Of a stretch of 64,000 bases of DNA, positions 54,717 to 62,700 are shown piece after piece; the first letter of the stretch is position 1; each line of letters opens with the position of its first letter. Source of the stretch: Gluconacetobacter diazotrophicus PA1 5. GTDB lineage: Bacteria; Pseudomonadota; Alphaproteobacteria; Acetobacterales; Acetobacteraceae. The notes beneath the pieces were generated by a model. That model saw nothing but the letters and a program-made list of their open reading frames with translations, ran no database searches and was not told the DNA's origin. A program made the position numbers and the translations under genes. Location of the stretch: positions 968,001 to 1,032,000 of the forward strand of contig NC_010125.1 of the NCBI RefSeq assembly GCF_000067045.1, given 5' to 3'.

Positions 54717-55951
54717 TGTAGAAGTTTGCACTTAATCTGACGGACGGCTTGAAGTGGCCGGCGTGGATGCTACGCGTTCATGTGGTGTTCGACGTGGCGC
54801 CCGATATCTTTTTCGCGGGCGTGGTGGGCTGCGTCAAGGAAGGTTTGCATCGGGGTTTTGCCGAAGCAGTATCGTCCCTGGTGGGTGCGATTGCGGTTGA
54901 AGTCATCCATCCATTCGTCGAGGTCTGCCTGGAGTTCGTGGATGCTGTCGTAGATCTTGCGGCGAAAAGTGACACGATAGAACTCGTCGAGCATGGTCTT
55001 GTGGAAGCGCTCGACGATGCCGTTGGTCTGCGGGCTGCGCGCCTTGGTGCGGGTATGGTCGATGTTCTCCACCGCCAGATAGAGTTCGTATTCATGGCGG
55101 TCATGAGAGCCGCAGAATTCGGTGCCCCGGTCGGTCAGCACGCGCTGGAGCGGGAGATCGTGCAGCTCGAAGAAGGGGATGACGCGGTCGTTGAGCAGGT
55201 CGGCAGCGGTAACCGGGGTCTTGCGGTCATAGAGCTTGGCGAAGCCGACCTTGCTGTAGGTATCGACGAAGGTCTGCTGGTAGACGCGACCGACGCCCTT
55301 CAGGGTGCCGACATAGAAGGTATCCTGAGCGCCGCAATAGCCGGGACATTCGGTCTCGAACTCGCCCCAGGCCTCCTTGTCGGCCTTGGCCTTCTCCAGG
55401 GCCGCAAGCTGGCTTTCGGTGAGGATCAGCCGTTCCTGGGCCATCTTGGCTTCGAGCGCCTTGAGGCGGAGCTTCATGGTAGCGAGGTCGTGGCGCAGCC
55501 AGATGCTGCGCACCCGTGTGTGAGGGCTGTTGACGCCGCGCTTGAGCAGATTCCGTTGGCCACGGGGGCCTGGCACACCAGGCCGGTTGTTCGATGGCGA
55601 TCGCGACCACAGCTTCATCAACCGCCGGCTCGACGCGGTTTTCGAAGCAAGGGTTTGCGGCGGGAGAGTTCCTGGAGCAGCGATTTCGCCGCCTTTGTCG
55701 TAGAGCTCCTTGAAGCGGTAGAAGCTGTCGCGCGAATACCCCATCATCTTGCAGGCCTGGGAGACGTTGCCCAGTTGCTTCGATAGTTCCAGCAGGCCAA
55801 CTTTGGCGCGGATGATCTTCTGGTCACGGGTCATGAGGATATCCTCCGATGGCTGCGGCGGGGGCTGCGTCGCCCGGCCACTCCGCCCCCGCCGCAGCCC
55901 TGGTTGAGCTTCAGCAGACACCATCCGTCAGATTTAGTCGAGACTTCTACA
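54717..55951 (-). mobile_element. IS481-family element A, copy 2
   Basis: Same ends as the copy at 27869-29098 (TGTAGAAG...CTTCTACA), flanked by the repeat CTTGAAG (54710-54716, 55952-55958). Most of the element is identical to copy 1, but bases about 55513-55681 are full of small substitutions and indels. Confidence 0.9.
54770..55834 (-). pseudogene. IS481-family transposase (element A, altered copy)
   Basis: 354 aa from ATG 55834. The N-terminal HTH and the DDE core match copy 1, but residues about 52-110 are shifted by indels ([23 protein letters not shown] in place of [23 protein letters not shown]) before the frame recovers. The ORF stays open, but the second DNA-binding region is scrambled, so activity is unlikely if the sequence is right. 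Confidence 0.72.
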
Positions 55952-56229
55952 CTTGAAGTTCCCCGGTCTGACATTCGTCCCCATCGATGAAGACACGGCC
56001 TGTCTGCCGGTCAGTCTGGCATGGCGCCCGGAAAGCGAAGATCCGGTGATCGGCAAGTTCGTCGCGTTCGTCCGGGGGCGCGCGGCCCCCCATTTCCACA
56101 CGCCCCCTCTCGCCGCGACTTCCTCATTCCAATGTCCCTGTTCATGACCAGAGCGCATTGATGGTATCAACGGCGAGACTTGCGTCGCCGGCCTCGCGGC
56201 GCGGCAGTCCCGGAACAAGGAACGACACC

Positions 56230-57183
56230 ATGAATCCAAAAGTTCTGATCGTCGGCGCAGGTGCAGTTGGGGGATATTTTGGGGCCCGGATGGCAACGGC
56301 GGGACATGATGTCACGTTCCTGGTGCGTCCCAACCGGCTGCAGCAGCTGCGTACGGACGGGCTACGGCTGGTCAGTCCGCTGGGGGACGCCAGCCTCGCG
56401 CCGAAAATGGTGACATCCGACGATATCGATGGCCCTTATGACATCATTCTTCTCAGCGTAAAGGCTTACTCCCTCGCGTCCGCGATGGACGATTTCGCTG
56501 CCGCCGTCGGCCCGGATACGCGCATCATACCTCTTCTAAATGGCATGCGGCATCTCGATGTACTGGCAGAGCGTTTCGGAGATCCGAAGGTCCTGGGCGG
56601 GACGTGCTTCATCGTCAGCAAGCTGGATTCTGAAGGACATGTCGTTCAAGTGGGATCACTCCCCAAACTGACCTTTGGCCCGCGATCCTCTGGCGACAAC
56701 GCCCCGATCCGGAGCCTCAAGGATGCTCTCTCCGGTCCTGGCTTCGAGACTATATTGTCGGACCACATCATTCAGGAGATGTGGAACAAATGGGCTCTGC
56801 TGGCATCGCTGGGCACCGTATGTTGCCTGATGCGGGCCACCGTGGGGGAAGTGGCCAGCGCGCCCGCAGGAGAGGCTTTCGCGCGGGCGACGATCGGCGA
56901 ATGCGCTTCGATCGCGGCGGCGGCCGGGTATCCGCTCACCGAGGAGACCCTGGGCGGTATCGTCCGGCTGTTAATCGCAAAGGAATCGTCCCTGACATCG
57001 TCCATGTTCCGTGATCTGTCACAGGGCGCTCCCATTGAGGCGACACAGATCATTGGCGACCTCGTGAAGCGGGCCCGCGCGCATCAGATTGCCACGCCGA
57101 CTCTTGATCTGATCAATCTCAATCTCACTGTCTACGAGCAGAGAAGGCTGCGCGTATCTTCGGTGGCCGAGCAGAGTATCTGA
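56230..57183 (+). CDS. Ketopantoate reductase-like (PanE/ApbA family) protein 2
   Basis: 317 aa from ATG 56230 (AAGGAACGACACC upstream). Rossmann motif VLIVGAGAVGGYFGARMATAGHDVTFLVRP (residues 5-34), LLSVKAYSL, and the catalytic-type Lys in EMWNKWALLASLG. NADPH-dependent reduction of a 2-keto acid is expected; the substrate is unknown. It is only moderately similar to the family member at 36278, so not a recent duplicate. The upstream LysR gene is broken. Confidence 0.85.
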   Translation: MNPKVLIVGAGAVGGYFGARMATAGHDVTFLVRPNRLQQLRTDGLRLVSPLGDASLAPKMVTSDDIDGPYDIILLSVKAYSLASAMDDFAAAVGPDTRIIPLLNGMRHLDVLAERFGDPKVLGGTCFIVSKLDSEGHVVQVGSLPKLTFGPRSSGDNAPIRSLKDALSGPGFETILSDHIIQEMWNKWALLASLGTVCCLMRATVGEVASAPAGEAFARATIGECASIAAAAGYPLTEETLGGIVRLLIAKESSLTSSMFRDLSQGAPIEATQIIGDLVKRARAHQIATPTLDLINLNLTVYEQRRLRVSSVAEQSI

Positions 57184-57315
57184 TCGGATTCTCGCAATAT
57201 CCGGCAATGGAACGATCGAAAGTCACTTTCCATATTCGTCGACGCCTAAATAACCGGAAACCTCTCGAAGATATTGAGGCGCAAATTCAGCCCCATCATG
57301 CTTGGTACAAAATCG

Positions 57316-57375
57316 AATATCCGGTGGGTGGTAGATAAATTCGTCGCGTTCATACGAGATCGGATGCGGGATTGG
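57316..57375 (+). other. Possible LysR C-terminal remnant
   Basis: A short frame reads NIRWVVDKFVAFIRDRMRDW and resembles the tail of the interrupted LysR (PVIGKFVAFVRGR). It may mark the edge between cargo and the trb operon. It overlaps the 3' end of the DUF2274 gene on the other strand, so support is weak. Confidence 0.3.
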
Positions 57376-57595
57376 CCAGACCCTTCATGCGTTGCTTTCG
57401 AAACTCTCTGTCTCCGCCCATAAAGCGCGCGAGCATTGGCCCAATGAGCTTTGCTGGCATTATCTCGGCCTTACCGCTTTCACGCGCCAGCAGGCGCCCG
57501 TATTCGATCAGATCGCGATGCACGGCGGCGGGAAGTTCCACGGTGAGCCGAACCGGTTTGTCATTCTCAATAGGGCCCAGCCTGAGTTTTGTCAT
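57350..57595 (-). CDS. DUF2274 protein, last gene of the trb operon
   Basis: 81 aa, MTKLRLGPIENDKPVRLTVELPAAVHRDLIEYGRLLARESG..., a ribbon-helix-helix-like small protein regularly found after trbI in alphaproteobacterial conjugation operons. The ATG overlaps the trbI stop (ATGA). Function unknown; a DNA-binding regulatory role is possible. Confidence 0.85.
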   Translation of the reverse strand: MTKLRLGPIENDKPVRLTVELPAAVHRDLIEYGRLLARESGKAEIMPAKLIGPMLARFMGGDREFRKQRMKGLANPASDLV

Positions 57596-58752
57596 CGAGA
57601 CGCCTCCTTTCCGTAAGGGGAGAGAACCAGGTCACGATGCACCATGACCCGCACTGGAAAGCCACGCCGGATTGTGTTGGTCGGCTGGATATTCAGCGAC
57701 CGTCCGACCATCTGCTCACCGATCTGGTTGAAACCTTGCGAGCCACCGGTGCGCAGGGCTTGGGCAATGCCATTACCGCCGCTGATATCCGCTTCGGAAC
57801 CCACACTGAGGATGGTCGAAACCAGAGCGGCCTTGAATACCTCGCCCCAATGATTGTCGGTCTGGTCCTGCAATCCGGCGTAGCCCGCCGCATCGGCGGC
57901 AGGTTCGTTCTCCAGCACGATCGAATCCCCGCCACTGCGCATCAGCCGGGTCCAGACCAGCAGCACCCGCTTCTGGCCATAAGCGATCTGGGAGTCATAG
58001 CGACCGATCAGTGTCGCCCCCTGCGGGATCAGCAGAATATGCCCGGTCGGAGAATCATAAACATTCTCCGTCACCTGGGCCGTGACTTCGCCCGGCAGGG
58101 CAGAGCGGATGCCGGTAATCAGCGCACCGGGAATGATCGATCCCGCCTGAAGCACATAAGGGCTGGGAGCGGGTGTCAGACGCGCGGTGCTGACGGTGCG
58201 CTGGTCGACCGGGCCATCAATGAACGCCTGCTTGCGGTCAGTAGCAACGCTGACGGGTTGGGTTGCCGTCGCCCCCGCCGTCGTCGGCGTTGCGATATCC
58301 CGACCGATCTGCGTCTGGGTGAACAGGTGGCTGACCCGCGCCGCTTCCTGTTCCTGGGCGATACGCTGTTTCTCCGGATCGGCAGGCGCCGCCGGTGTCG
58401 CCATGCCGGGAGCGCTAACACCTGCTTTGAGGAGCGGTCGACCAAGATCACCGGGGAGCGGCGCCCCGAGCCGCGGCGGATGGGTATAGTCCCCCGGCAG
58501 ATTGGCCAGCCCGTCCGGCGTGGTGCGGCTGCCAGTATTATAGAGTTCGGCATTGCTCTTCGGAGGCGTCGGCTTCAACGCCAGATAGAGCGCACCGCCG
58601 ATGCCGGCGACGGCGACGACCGACAGGCCGAGGATCACCTTGCGCGACAGGCGCGTGACCGGCGGTCGCGTCACGCGCAACCGCATCTCGCCCGGCGGCC
58701 TAACGGGAGGCATTGGTTTATCCGCCTCCCCCGTTCCGGTGCTCCCGCTCAC
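57592..58752 (-). CDS. trbI: Conjugal transfer protein TrbI (VirB10-like)
   Basis: 386 aa. Cytoplasmic N-terminus, one membrane segment at about 39-60 (VILGLSVVAVAGIGGALYLAL), a Pro-rich linker, and a C-terminal VirB10 barrel domain (SPYVLQAGSIIPGALITGIRSALPGEVTAQVTENVYDSPTG...LIPQGATLIGRYDSQI). It spans the envelope and forms the core of the type IV secretion channel. The start overlaps the trbG stop. Confidence 0.93.
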   Translation of the reverse strand: MSGSTGTGEADKPMPPVRPPGEMRLRVTRPPVTRLSRKVILGLSVVAVAGIGGALYLALKPTPPKSNAELYNTGSRTTPDGLANLPGDYTHPPRLGAPLPGDLGRPLLKAGVSAPGMATPAAPADPEKQRIAQEQEAARVSHLFTQTQIGRDIATPTTAGATATQPVSVATDRKQAFIDGPVDQRTVSTARLTPAPSPYVLQAGSIIPGALITGIRSALPGEVTAQVTENVYDSPTGHILLIPQGATLIGRYDSQIAYGQKRVLLVWTRLMRSGGDSIVLENEPAADAAGYAGLQDQTDNHWGEVFKAALVSTILSVGSEADISGGNGIAQALRTGGSQGFNQIGEQMVGRSLNIQPTNTIRRGFPVRVMVHRDLVLSPYGKEASR

Positions 58753-59735
58753 GACCGCCGCGCCCCGTCGGTGCGGACGATGCGCACCACCTGCTGGTGC
58801 TTCGCCCCCAGCCGCAATTCGGCAGCGGCGAACAGACGATCGACGATCATCCGGTTGCCGCGCACCCGATAATTCACCAACTGGCCGTCGCCCTGCGGGC
58901 CGATCACCCAGAGCGGCGGCATCTCGCCCTGGGCGATCCCGGTCGGAAACTCGATAAACACCTGCCGCCCATCATCGAAGGCCCGCAACGGCCGCCACGG
59001 CGCCTCGTCGCCCTCGATCCGGTAGCGGAAATTCAGTGCATCGAGATCGACGCCGGTCGCAACCGGAGTGCCAAGATCAGAATCCCGATCCTGCCCACGC
59101 AGGGCGACGATGTGGTCCTGCGGATAGTCCCACGACACCGAGGCCATATAGGTCCGCTCATCGGAGCGCAGCTCCAGATGGTAGGTGCGCCGGTCGGTAT
59201 TGATGACCAGGTTGGTGGTCAGGTCCGGCCGCGTCGGTTTGAGCAGGATATGAATCCGTTTCGACGCCCCTACCCCGCTCTCGGTGTCGCCGATAATCCA
59301 GCGTACGGTATCACCCGCGGCGACCGGGCCGGCACCCACCAGCTTCTCGCCGGGTTGCAGCGCGATATCGGTGATCTCGCCGGGGGCGGCGTAGAGCTGA
59401 TAGAGCGCACCCTCGGAGAACGGATAGACCTGGATCGCATTGAGATACCCGGTCCGCGTCGGCTGGATCCGCGCCGCACTATTGGCGCGCTCGACCCGTT
59501 GATGGGGATCCGTCGGTTCCGGCGCCCCGTGCCGGTATGGGAGCGGCTTGAGTTGCCCCGGTAGCGGCAAGGGCTCGGGGAGTGCCACCACCTGCACAGG
59601 CTTGGGCGGGTCAGGCGTAAGAACTGCCTGCCGGGGCGTATCGTCGTATCTGATGACAGGCGGCTTCCACGACGAGCAGGCCGCCAGCGGCACCAACAGG
59701 ATCATGAACGGCGCGATTGTGTTGAGGGTGCGCAT
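58749..59735 (-). CDS. trbG: Conjugal transfer protein TrbG (VirB9-like)
   Basis: 328 aa. Lipoprotein-like signal peptide (MRTLNTIAPFMILLVPLAAC, Cys20), then the VirB9 beta domains (RIQPTRTGYLNAIQVYPFSEGALYQLYAAPGEITDIALQPGE...) ending LFAAAELRLGAKHQQVVRIVRT. Outer-membrane-proximal component of the secretion core complex. Confidence 0.92.
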   Translation of the reverse strand: MRTLNTIAPFMILLVPLAACSSWKPPVIRYDDTPRQAVLTPDPPKPVQVVALPEPLPLPGQLKPLPYRHGAPEPTDPHQRVERANSAARIQPTRTGYLNAIQVYPFSEGALYQLYAAPGEITDIALQPGEKLVGAGPVAAGDTVRWIIGDTESGVGASKRIHILLKPTRPDLTTNLVINTDRRTYHLELRSDERTYMASVSWDYPQDHIVALRGQDRDSDLGTPVATGVDLDALNFRYRIEGDEAPWRPLRAFDDGRQVFIEFPTGIAQGEMPPLWVIGPQGDGQLVNYRVRGNRMIVDRLFAAAELRLGAKHQQVVRIVRTDGARRS

Positions 59736-60415
59736 CAGCCGAGTTCCCTGGACCAGTTGAGGGCGTGGATGTAGATGCCGAGCGGGTTCTTGCGCAGCCG
59801 CTCGGCATCGGTGGGCGTGGCGACGACGATGGTGAGGATCGCGCTCCAGCGCTCAGTGGTGGCCAGCGCGCCGTCGATATAGCGGCGCTCGACCCACTCC
59901 ACCCGGAAACTGTCATCGGAGGCGCGGATCACGCTGGCGATCTCGACCGCAACCTGCATCCTGCCGATCCGGCTGAACGGATCGTTGGTGCGGGCATAAT
60001 CATTCAGGGCCAGCGCGCCGCGATCGGTGACGTAGTTATAGGCGTCGAGCCAGTTCTGCCGCAGCACCACCGGATCGGCAGGGATGCCGCGCACCTCGGA
60101 GATGAAGCGCGCCAGATACCAGGCGATCTGCGGATCGGTCGGCCGATAGGCGGCCGTCGCCGGCCCCACGGCCTGCGCCTGACCAAGATGGTCGATCTGC
60201 ACTACCCACGGCGTGATGGTGCCCCGCGCCGACTGCCAGACCAGCCCGGCCGCCAGACCGCCGCTCAATGCCAGGCAGCCGAAGAAGGCCAGCCGCCAGT
60301 CACGCGCCTGGACGCGGGCCAAACCGATGCGGTCGTCCCAGACCTGTCCGGCCTTATGATAGGGCGTTTCCGGTTCTGGTGTTTTGCCGAACCGTATGCT
60401 GGGGCGAAGGAACAT
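59735..60415 (-). CDS. trbF: Conjugal transfer protein TrbF (VirB8-like)
   Basis: 226 aa. Short N-terminus, one membrane segment (LAFFGCLALSGGLAAGLVW, about 43-61), then the VirB8 NTF2-like periplasmic domain (DPQIAWYLARFISEVRGIP..., RVEWVERRYIDGAL). Assembly factor of the type IV secretion channel. It shares one base with trbG. Confidence 0.92.
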   Translation of the reverse strand: MFLRPSIRFGKTPEPETPYHKAGQVWDDRIGLARVQARDWRLAFFGCLALSGGLAAGLVWQSARGTITPWVVQIDHLGQAQAVGPATAAYRPTDPQIAWYLARFISEVRGIPADPVVLRQNWLDAYNYVTDRGALALNDYARTNDPFSRIGRMQVAVEIASVIRASDDSFRVEWVERRYIDGALATTERWSAILTIVVATPTDAERLRKNPLGIYIHALNWSRELG

Positions 60416-60417
60416 GG

Positions 60418-61677
60418 TTATTCTCCCTCCGAGAGATCGACGTCGTGGCCGCCGCTGGGCCGGTCGCCGCCCTTGATCGCCTGCGCGGCGGCGTCAGCCC
60501 CGCCCCTGATCCGGTTGTTGCGCTGCATCCGGCTGGCCCAGGCTGGCGGCTTGCCGGGCGCCCCTGCTCCACCGCCACCGCCCGAAGCGGTGGCACCACC
60601 AACGCCGCCGGTCGCGGCAGCCCCGCCGGCCTGATAGCTGGTGCGGACACTGGCCGCCGCCCTGCGCAACGGACTGGCGGCGGCAGACAATCCAGTCTTG
60701 GCGACACCGGCCGCGCCGCCGGCCCGATAGGCGGCGGTGGCCCCGCCCGCGACAAAAGCGCCGCTACGCACGGCCGCCGCCGCCGCTCCCACAGCCAGTC
60801 CGGCCCCTGATGCGGCGGCCACACCAGCACCGATGACCCCGGCCGCCGTAGCGACCGCAGATCCCGCACCCAACTGCGGACCACCGGCGATCAGGCCGTT
60901 GGCCAATGCCGGGCCGAACACGGTCAGACCGAGCAGCGTCAGGGAAGCCAAAATCAGGGTCAGCGCGTCATTGATGGTCGGCGGATTGTTGAAGCCGCTG
61001 GTGAACTGGCCGAACACCGTCGAGCCGATGCCAACGATGACGGCGAGCATCAGCACCTTGATCCCGGACGACACCACATTGCCCAGCACCTTCTCGGCAA
61101 GGAAGGCGGTGCGGCCGAACAGACCGAAGGGCACCAGCACGAACCCCGCCAGCGTGGTCAGCTTGAACTCGATCAGCGCCACGAAGAGCTGGATCGCCAT
61201 GACGAAGAAGCTGATGACCACGATCAGCCACGCGATCAGCAATACGGCGATCTGGATCGCGTTGTTGAAGATGGCGACGAAACCAACCAGCGAGGAGATC
61301 GAGGTCAGGATCGGCTTGCCGGCGTCGATGCCGACCTGCGCCAGCCGCCCCGGCTGGAGAAGCTGCGCCTGGGTGAGATGCCCGCCGCCCGCCTCGATGC
61401 CGAGGCCTGCGAAGGATTCATAGATGATCCGCGCCAGCCCGTTGAAATTGCCGATGATGAAAGCAAACATGCCGATGAACAGGGTCTTGCGGATCAGGCG
61501 CGCCAGCACGTCCTCGTCGGGCGCCAGCGCCCAGAACAGCCCGGCCAAGGTGATGTCGATCGTGATCAACGCCGCCGCGAGCCAGTGCACGTCGCCCTGC
61601 ACCAGACCGAATCCGGAATCGATATACTGGGTGAAAATGGCGAGGAAATTGTCGATGACGCCGGTGCCCTGCTGCAT
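60418..61677 (-). CDS. trbL: Conjugal transfer protein TrbL (VirB6-like)
   Basis: 419 aa from ATG 61677 (a longer open start at 61740 would overlap trbK). Five or more membrane helices (AAALITIDITLAGLFWAL, FIGMFAFIIGNFNGLARII, IAVLLIAWLIVVISFFVMAI). The C-terminal 150 residues are extremely Ala/Gly-rich and end in an Arg/Asp-rich tail. Polytopic inner-membrane part of the channel. Confidence 0.92.
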   Translation of the reverse strand: MQQGTGVIDNFLAIFTQYIDSGFGLVQGDVHWLAAALITIDITLAGLFWALAPDEDVLARLIRKTLFIGMFAFIIGNFNGLARIIYESFAGLGIEAGGGHLTQAQLLQPGRLAQVGIDAGKPILTSISSLVGFVAIFNNAIQIAVLLIAWLIVVISFFVMAIQLFVALIEFKLTTLAGFVLVPFGLFGRTAFLAEKVLGNVVSSGIKVLMLAVIVGIGSTVFGQFTSGFNNPPTINDALTLILASLTLLGLTVFGPALANGLIAGGPQLGAGSAVATAAGVIGAGVAAASGAGLAVGAAAAAVRSGAFVAGGATAAYRAGGAAGVAKTGLSAAASPLRRAAASVRTSYQAGGAAATGGVGGATASGGGGGAGAPGKPPAWASRMQRNNRIRGGADAAAQAIKGGDRPSGGHDVDLSEGE

Positions 61678-61681
61678 GGCG

Positions 61682-61954
61682 TCACCGTGCCGCGTCAGGC
61701 GCGAAGAAGCGCTTGCGGTTCTCGGCCCAGATCGCAGCACAAGCCGGATCGCCGTCGGCCTTCATGCCGAGCGCCTGGCAACGTGCGAGACCGGCGGCCA
61801 ACCGGTCACGCGATCCCGGCGGCCCGAGATCGGGCACACCGACGTCATGGGAGACGTGCCGGAGATGCAGGCTAGCAGCAACCAGGATCAGCACGACCAG
61901 CCCAACGGCAACGAGCCGGAAGACGAGCGGCGGGGAGAGGCGCGGCGCGCGCAT
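61682..61954 (-). CDS. TrbK-like entry exclusion/secretion protein
   Basis: 90 aa from ATG 61954, which shares a base with the trbJ stop. One membrane segment (LVFRLVAVGLVVLILVAASLHL), then GLARCQALGMKADGDPACAAIWAENRKRFF, the paired-Cys pattern of the TrbK-alt family found between trbJ and trbL. In related systems TrbK blocks entry of a like element. Confidence 0.8.
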   Translation of the reverse strand: MRAPRLSPPLVFRLVAVGLVVLILVAASLHLRHVSHDVGVPDLGPPGSRDRLAAGLARCQALGMKADGDPACAAIWAENRKRFFAPDAAR

Positions 61955-62700
61955 CAGTGGAACATCTGCGCGGTTCCGGGGGTATAGCCGGCACCATAAT
62001 TGAGAAAATTCGCCAGTTGCGCCCTGCCCTGCTCCTCGCTCTCGACCTGACGCGCGCCGTCCAGCGCCTGGGCGCGGCCCATCGCCGTGACGACAGCCGT
62101 AAGGTCGGCAAGCTGGCGCGTCTGCAGCGCGGTGAGTTGGTTGCCCGATTGCGCGGCCTGCAGGGCGCCGGTCGCGGACTGGCTGGACGTGACCAGACTG
62201 TCGATCTGGCTGCGCGTGGCATCGAGATTCTGCACCGCGCCGGCCTGCACGCGCAGCCCGTCCTGATAACCGCCCCGCGCGTTCAGCCATCGGGTCTGCG
62301 CATCGGCGGTCATCTGCGCCACTGAGGTCGGACTACCCAGCGCCTGGGGATAGGTCTGGGTGAAGGCCTGATCGATGCTGGACAGGTTGTAGGAAAGCCC
62401 TTGGGCCTGACCGACGATCTGTTGAGTCTGGGCGATCGACTGTTCCAGCGGGGCCAACACGGAGAACGGCAGATTGGCGAGATTGCGGGCCTGGTTCTCC
62501 AGCATGGTCGCCTCATTGAGCAGGCTCTGCGCCTGCTGGTTGACCTGCTGCAATTCCCTGGCGGCGGTGAGAACATTCTGCACATGATTGGCCGCGTCAT
62601 AGACTGCCCATTGCGCATGAGCCGGTGCGCTCGCGACGACCGGCAGAACGAGACCGACCCCGAATACGAAAGCTGATTTTACTGTCAGTATGTTTTTCAC
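61954..62700 (-). CDS. trbJ: Conjugal transfer protein TrbJ (VirB5-like)
   Basis: 248 aa from GTG 62700, overlapping the trbE stop (GTGA). Signal peptide MKNILTVKSAFVFGVGLVLPVVASAPAHA, cleaved after AHA, then a long helical periplasmic domain (HVQNVLTAARELQQVNQQAQSLLNEATMLENQ) with WLNARGGYQDGLRVQAG. Minor pilus or assembly component. An open frame upstream of this start is antisense-like and was not used. Confidence 0.9.
   Translation of the reverse strand: MKNILTVKSAFVFGVGLVLPVVASAPAHAQWAVYDAANHVQNVLTAARELQQVNQQAQSLLNEATMLENQARNLANLPFSVLAPLEQSIAQTQQIVGQAQGLSYNLSSIDQAFTQTYPQALGSPTSVAQMTADAQTRWLNARGGYQDGLRVQAGAVQNLDATRSQIDSLVTSSQSATGALQAAQSGNQLTALQTRQLADLTAVVTAMGRAQALDGARQVESEEQGRAQLANFLNYGAGYTPGTAQMFH

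Larger units (their letters stand above)
53979..56147 (+). pseudogene. LysR-family regulator interrupted by IS481 element A
   Basis: From ATG 53979 (MHLTELRYLLTVIEAGSFGRAAQ) the HTH and most of the effector domain run to ...IAAQAYSTLK at 54716. After the IS the frame resumes at 55959 as FPGLTFVPIDEDTACLPV... and ends at 56147. Deleting the IS plus one 7-bp copy restores the frame, giving about 312 aa. The regulator is presumably inactive. It lies just upstream of, and on the same strand as, the ketopantoate reductase-like gene at 56230. Confidence 0.85.
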
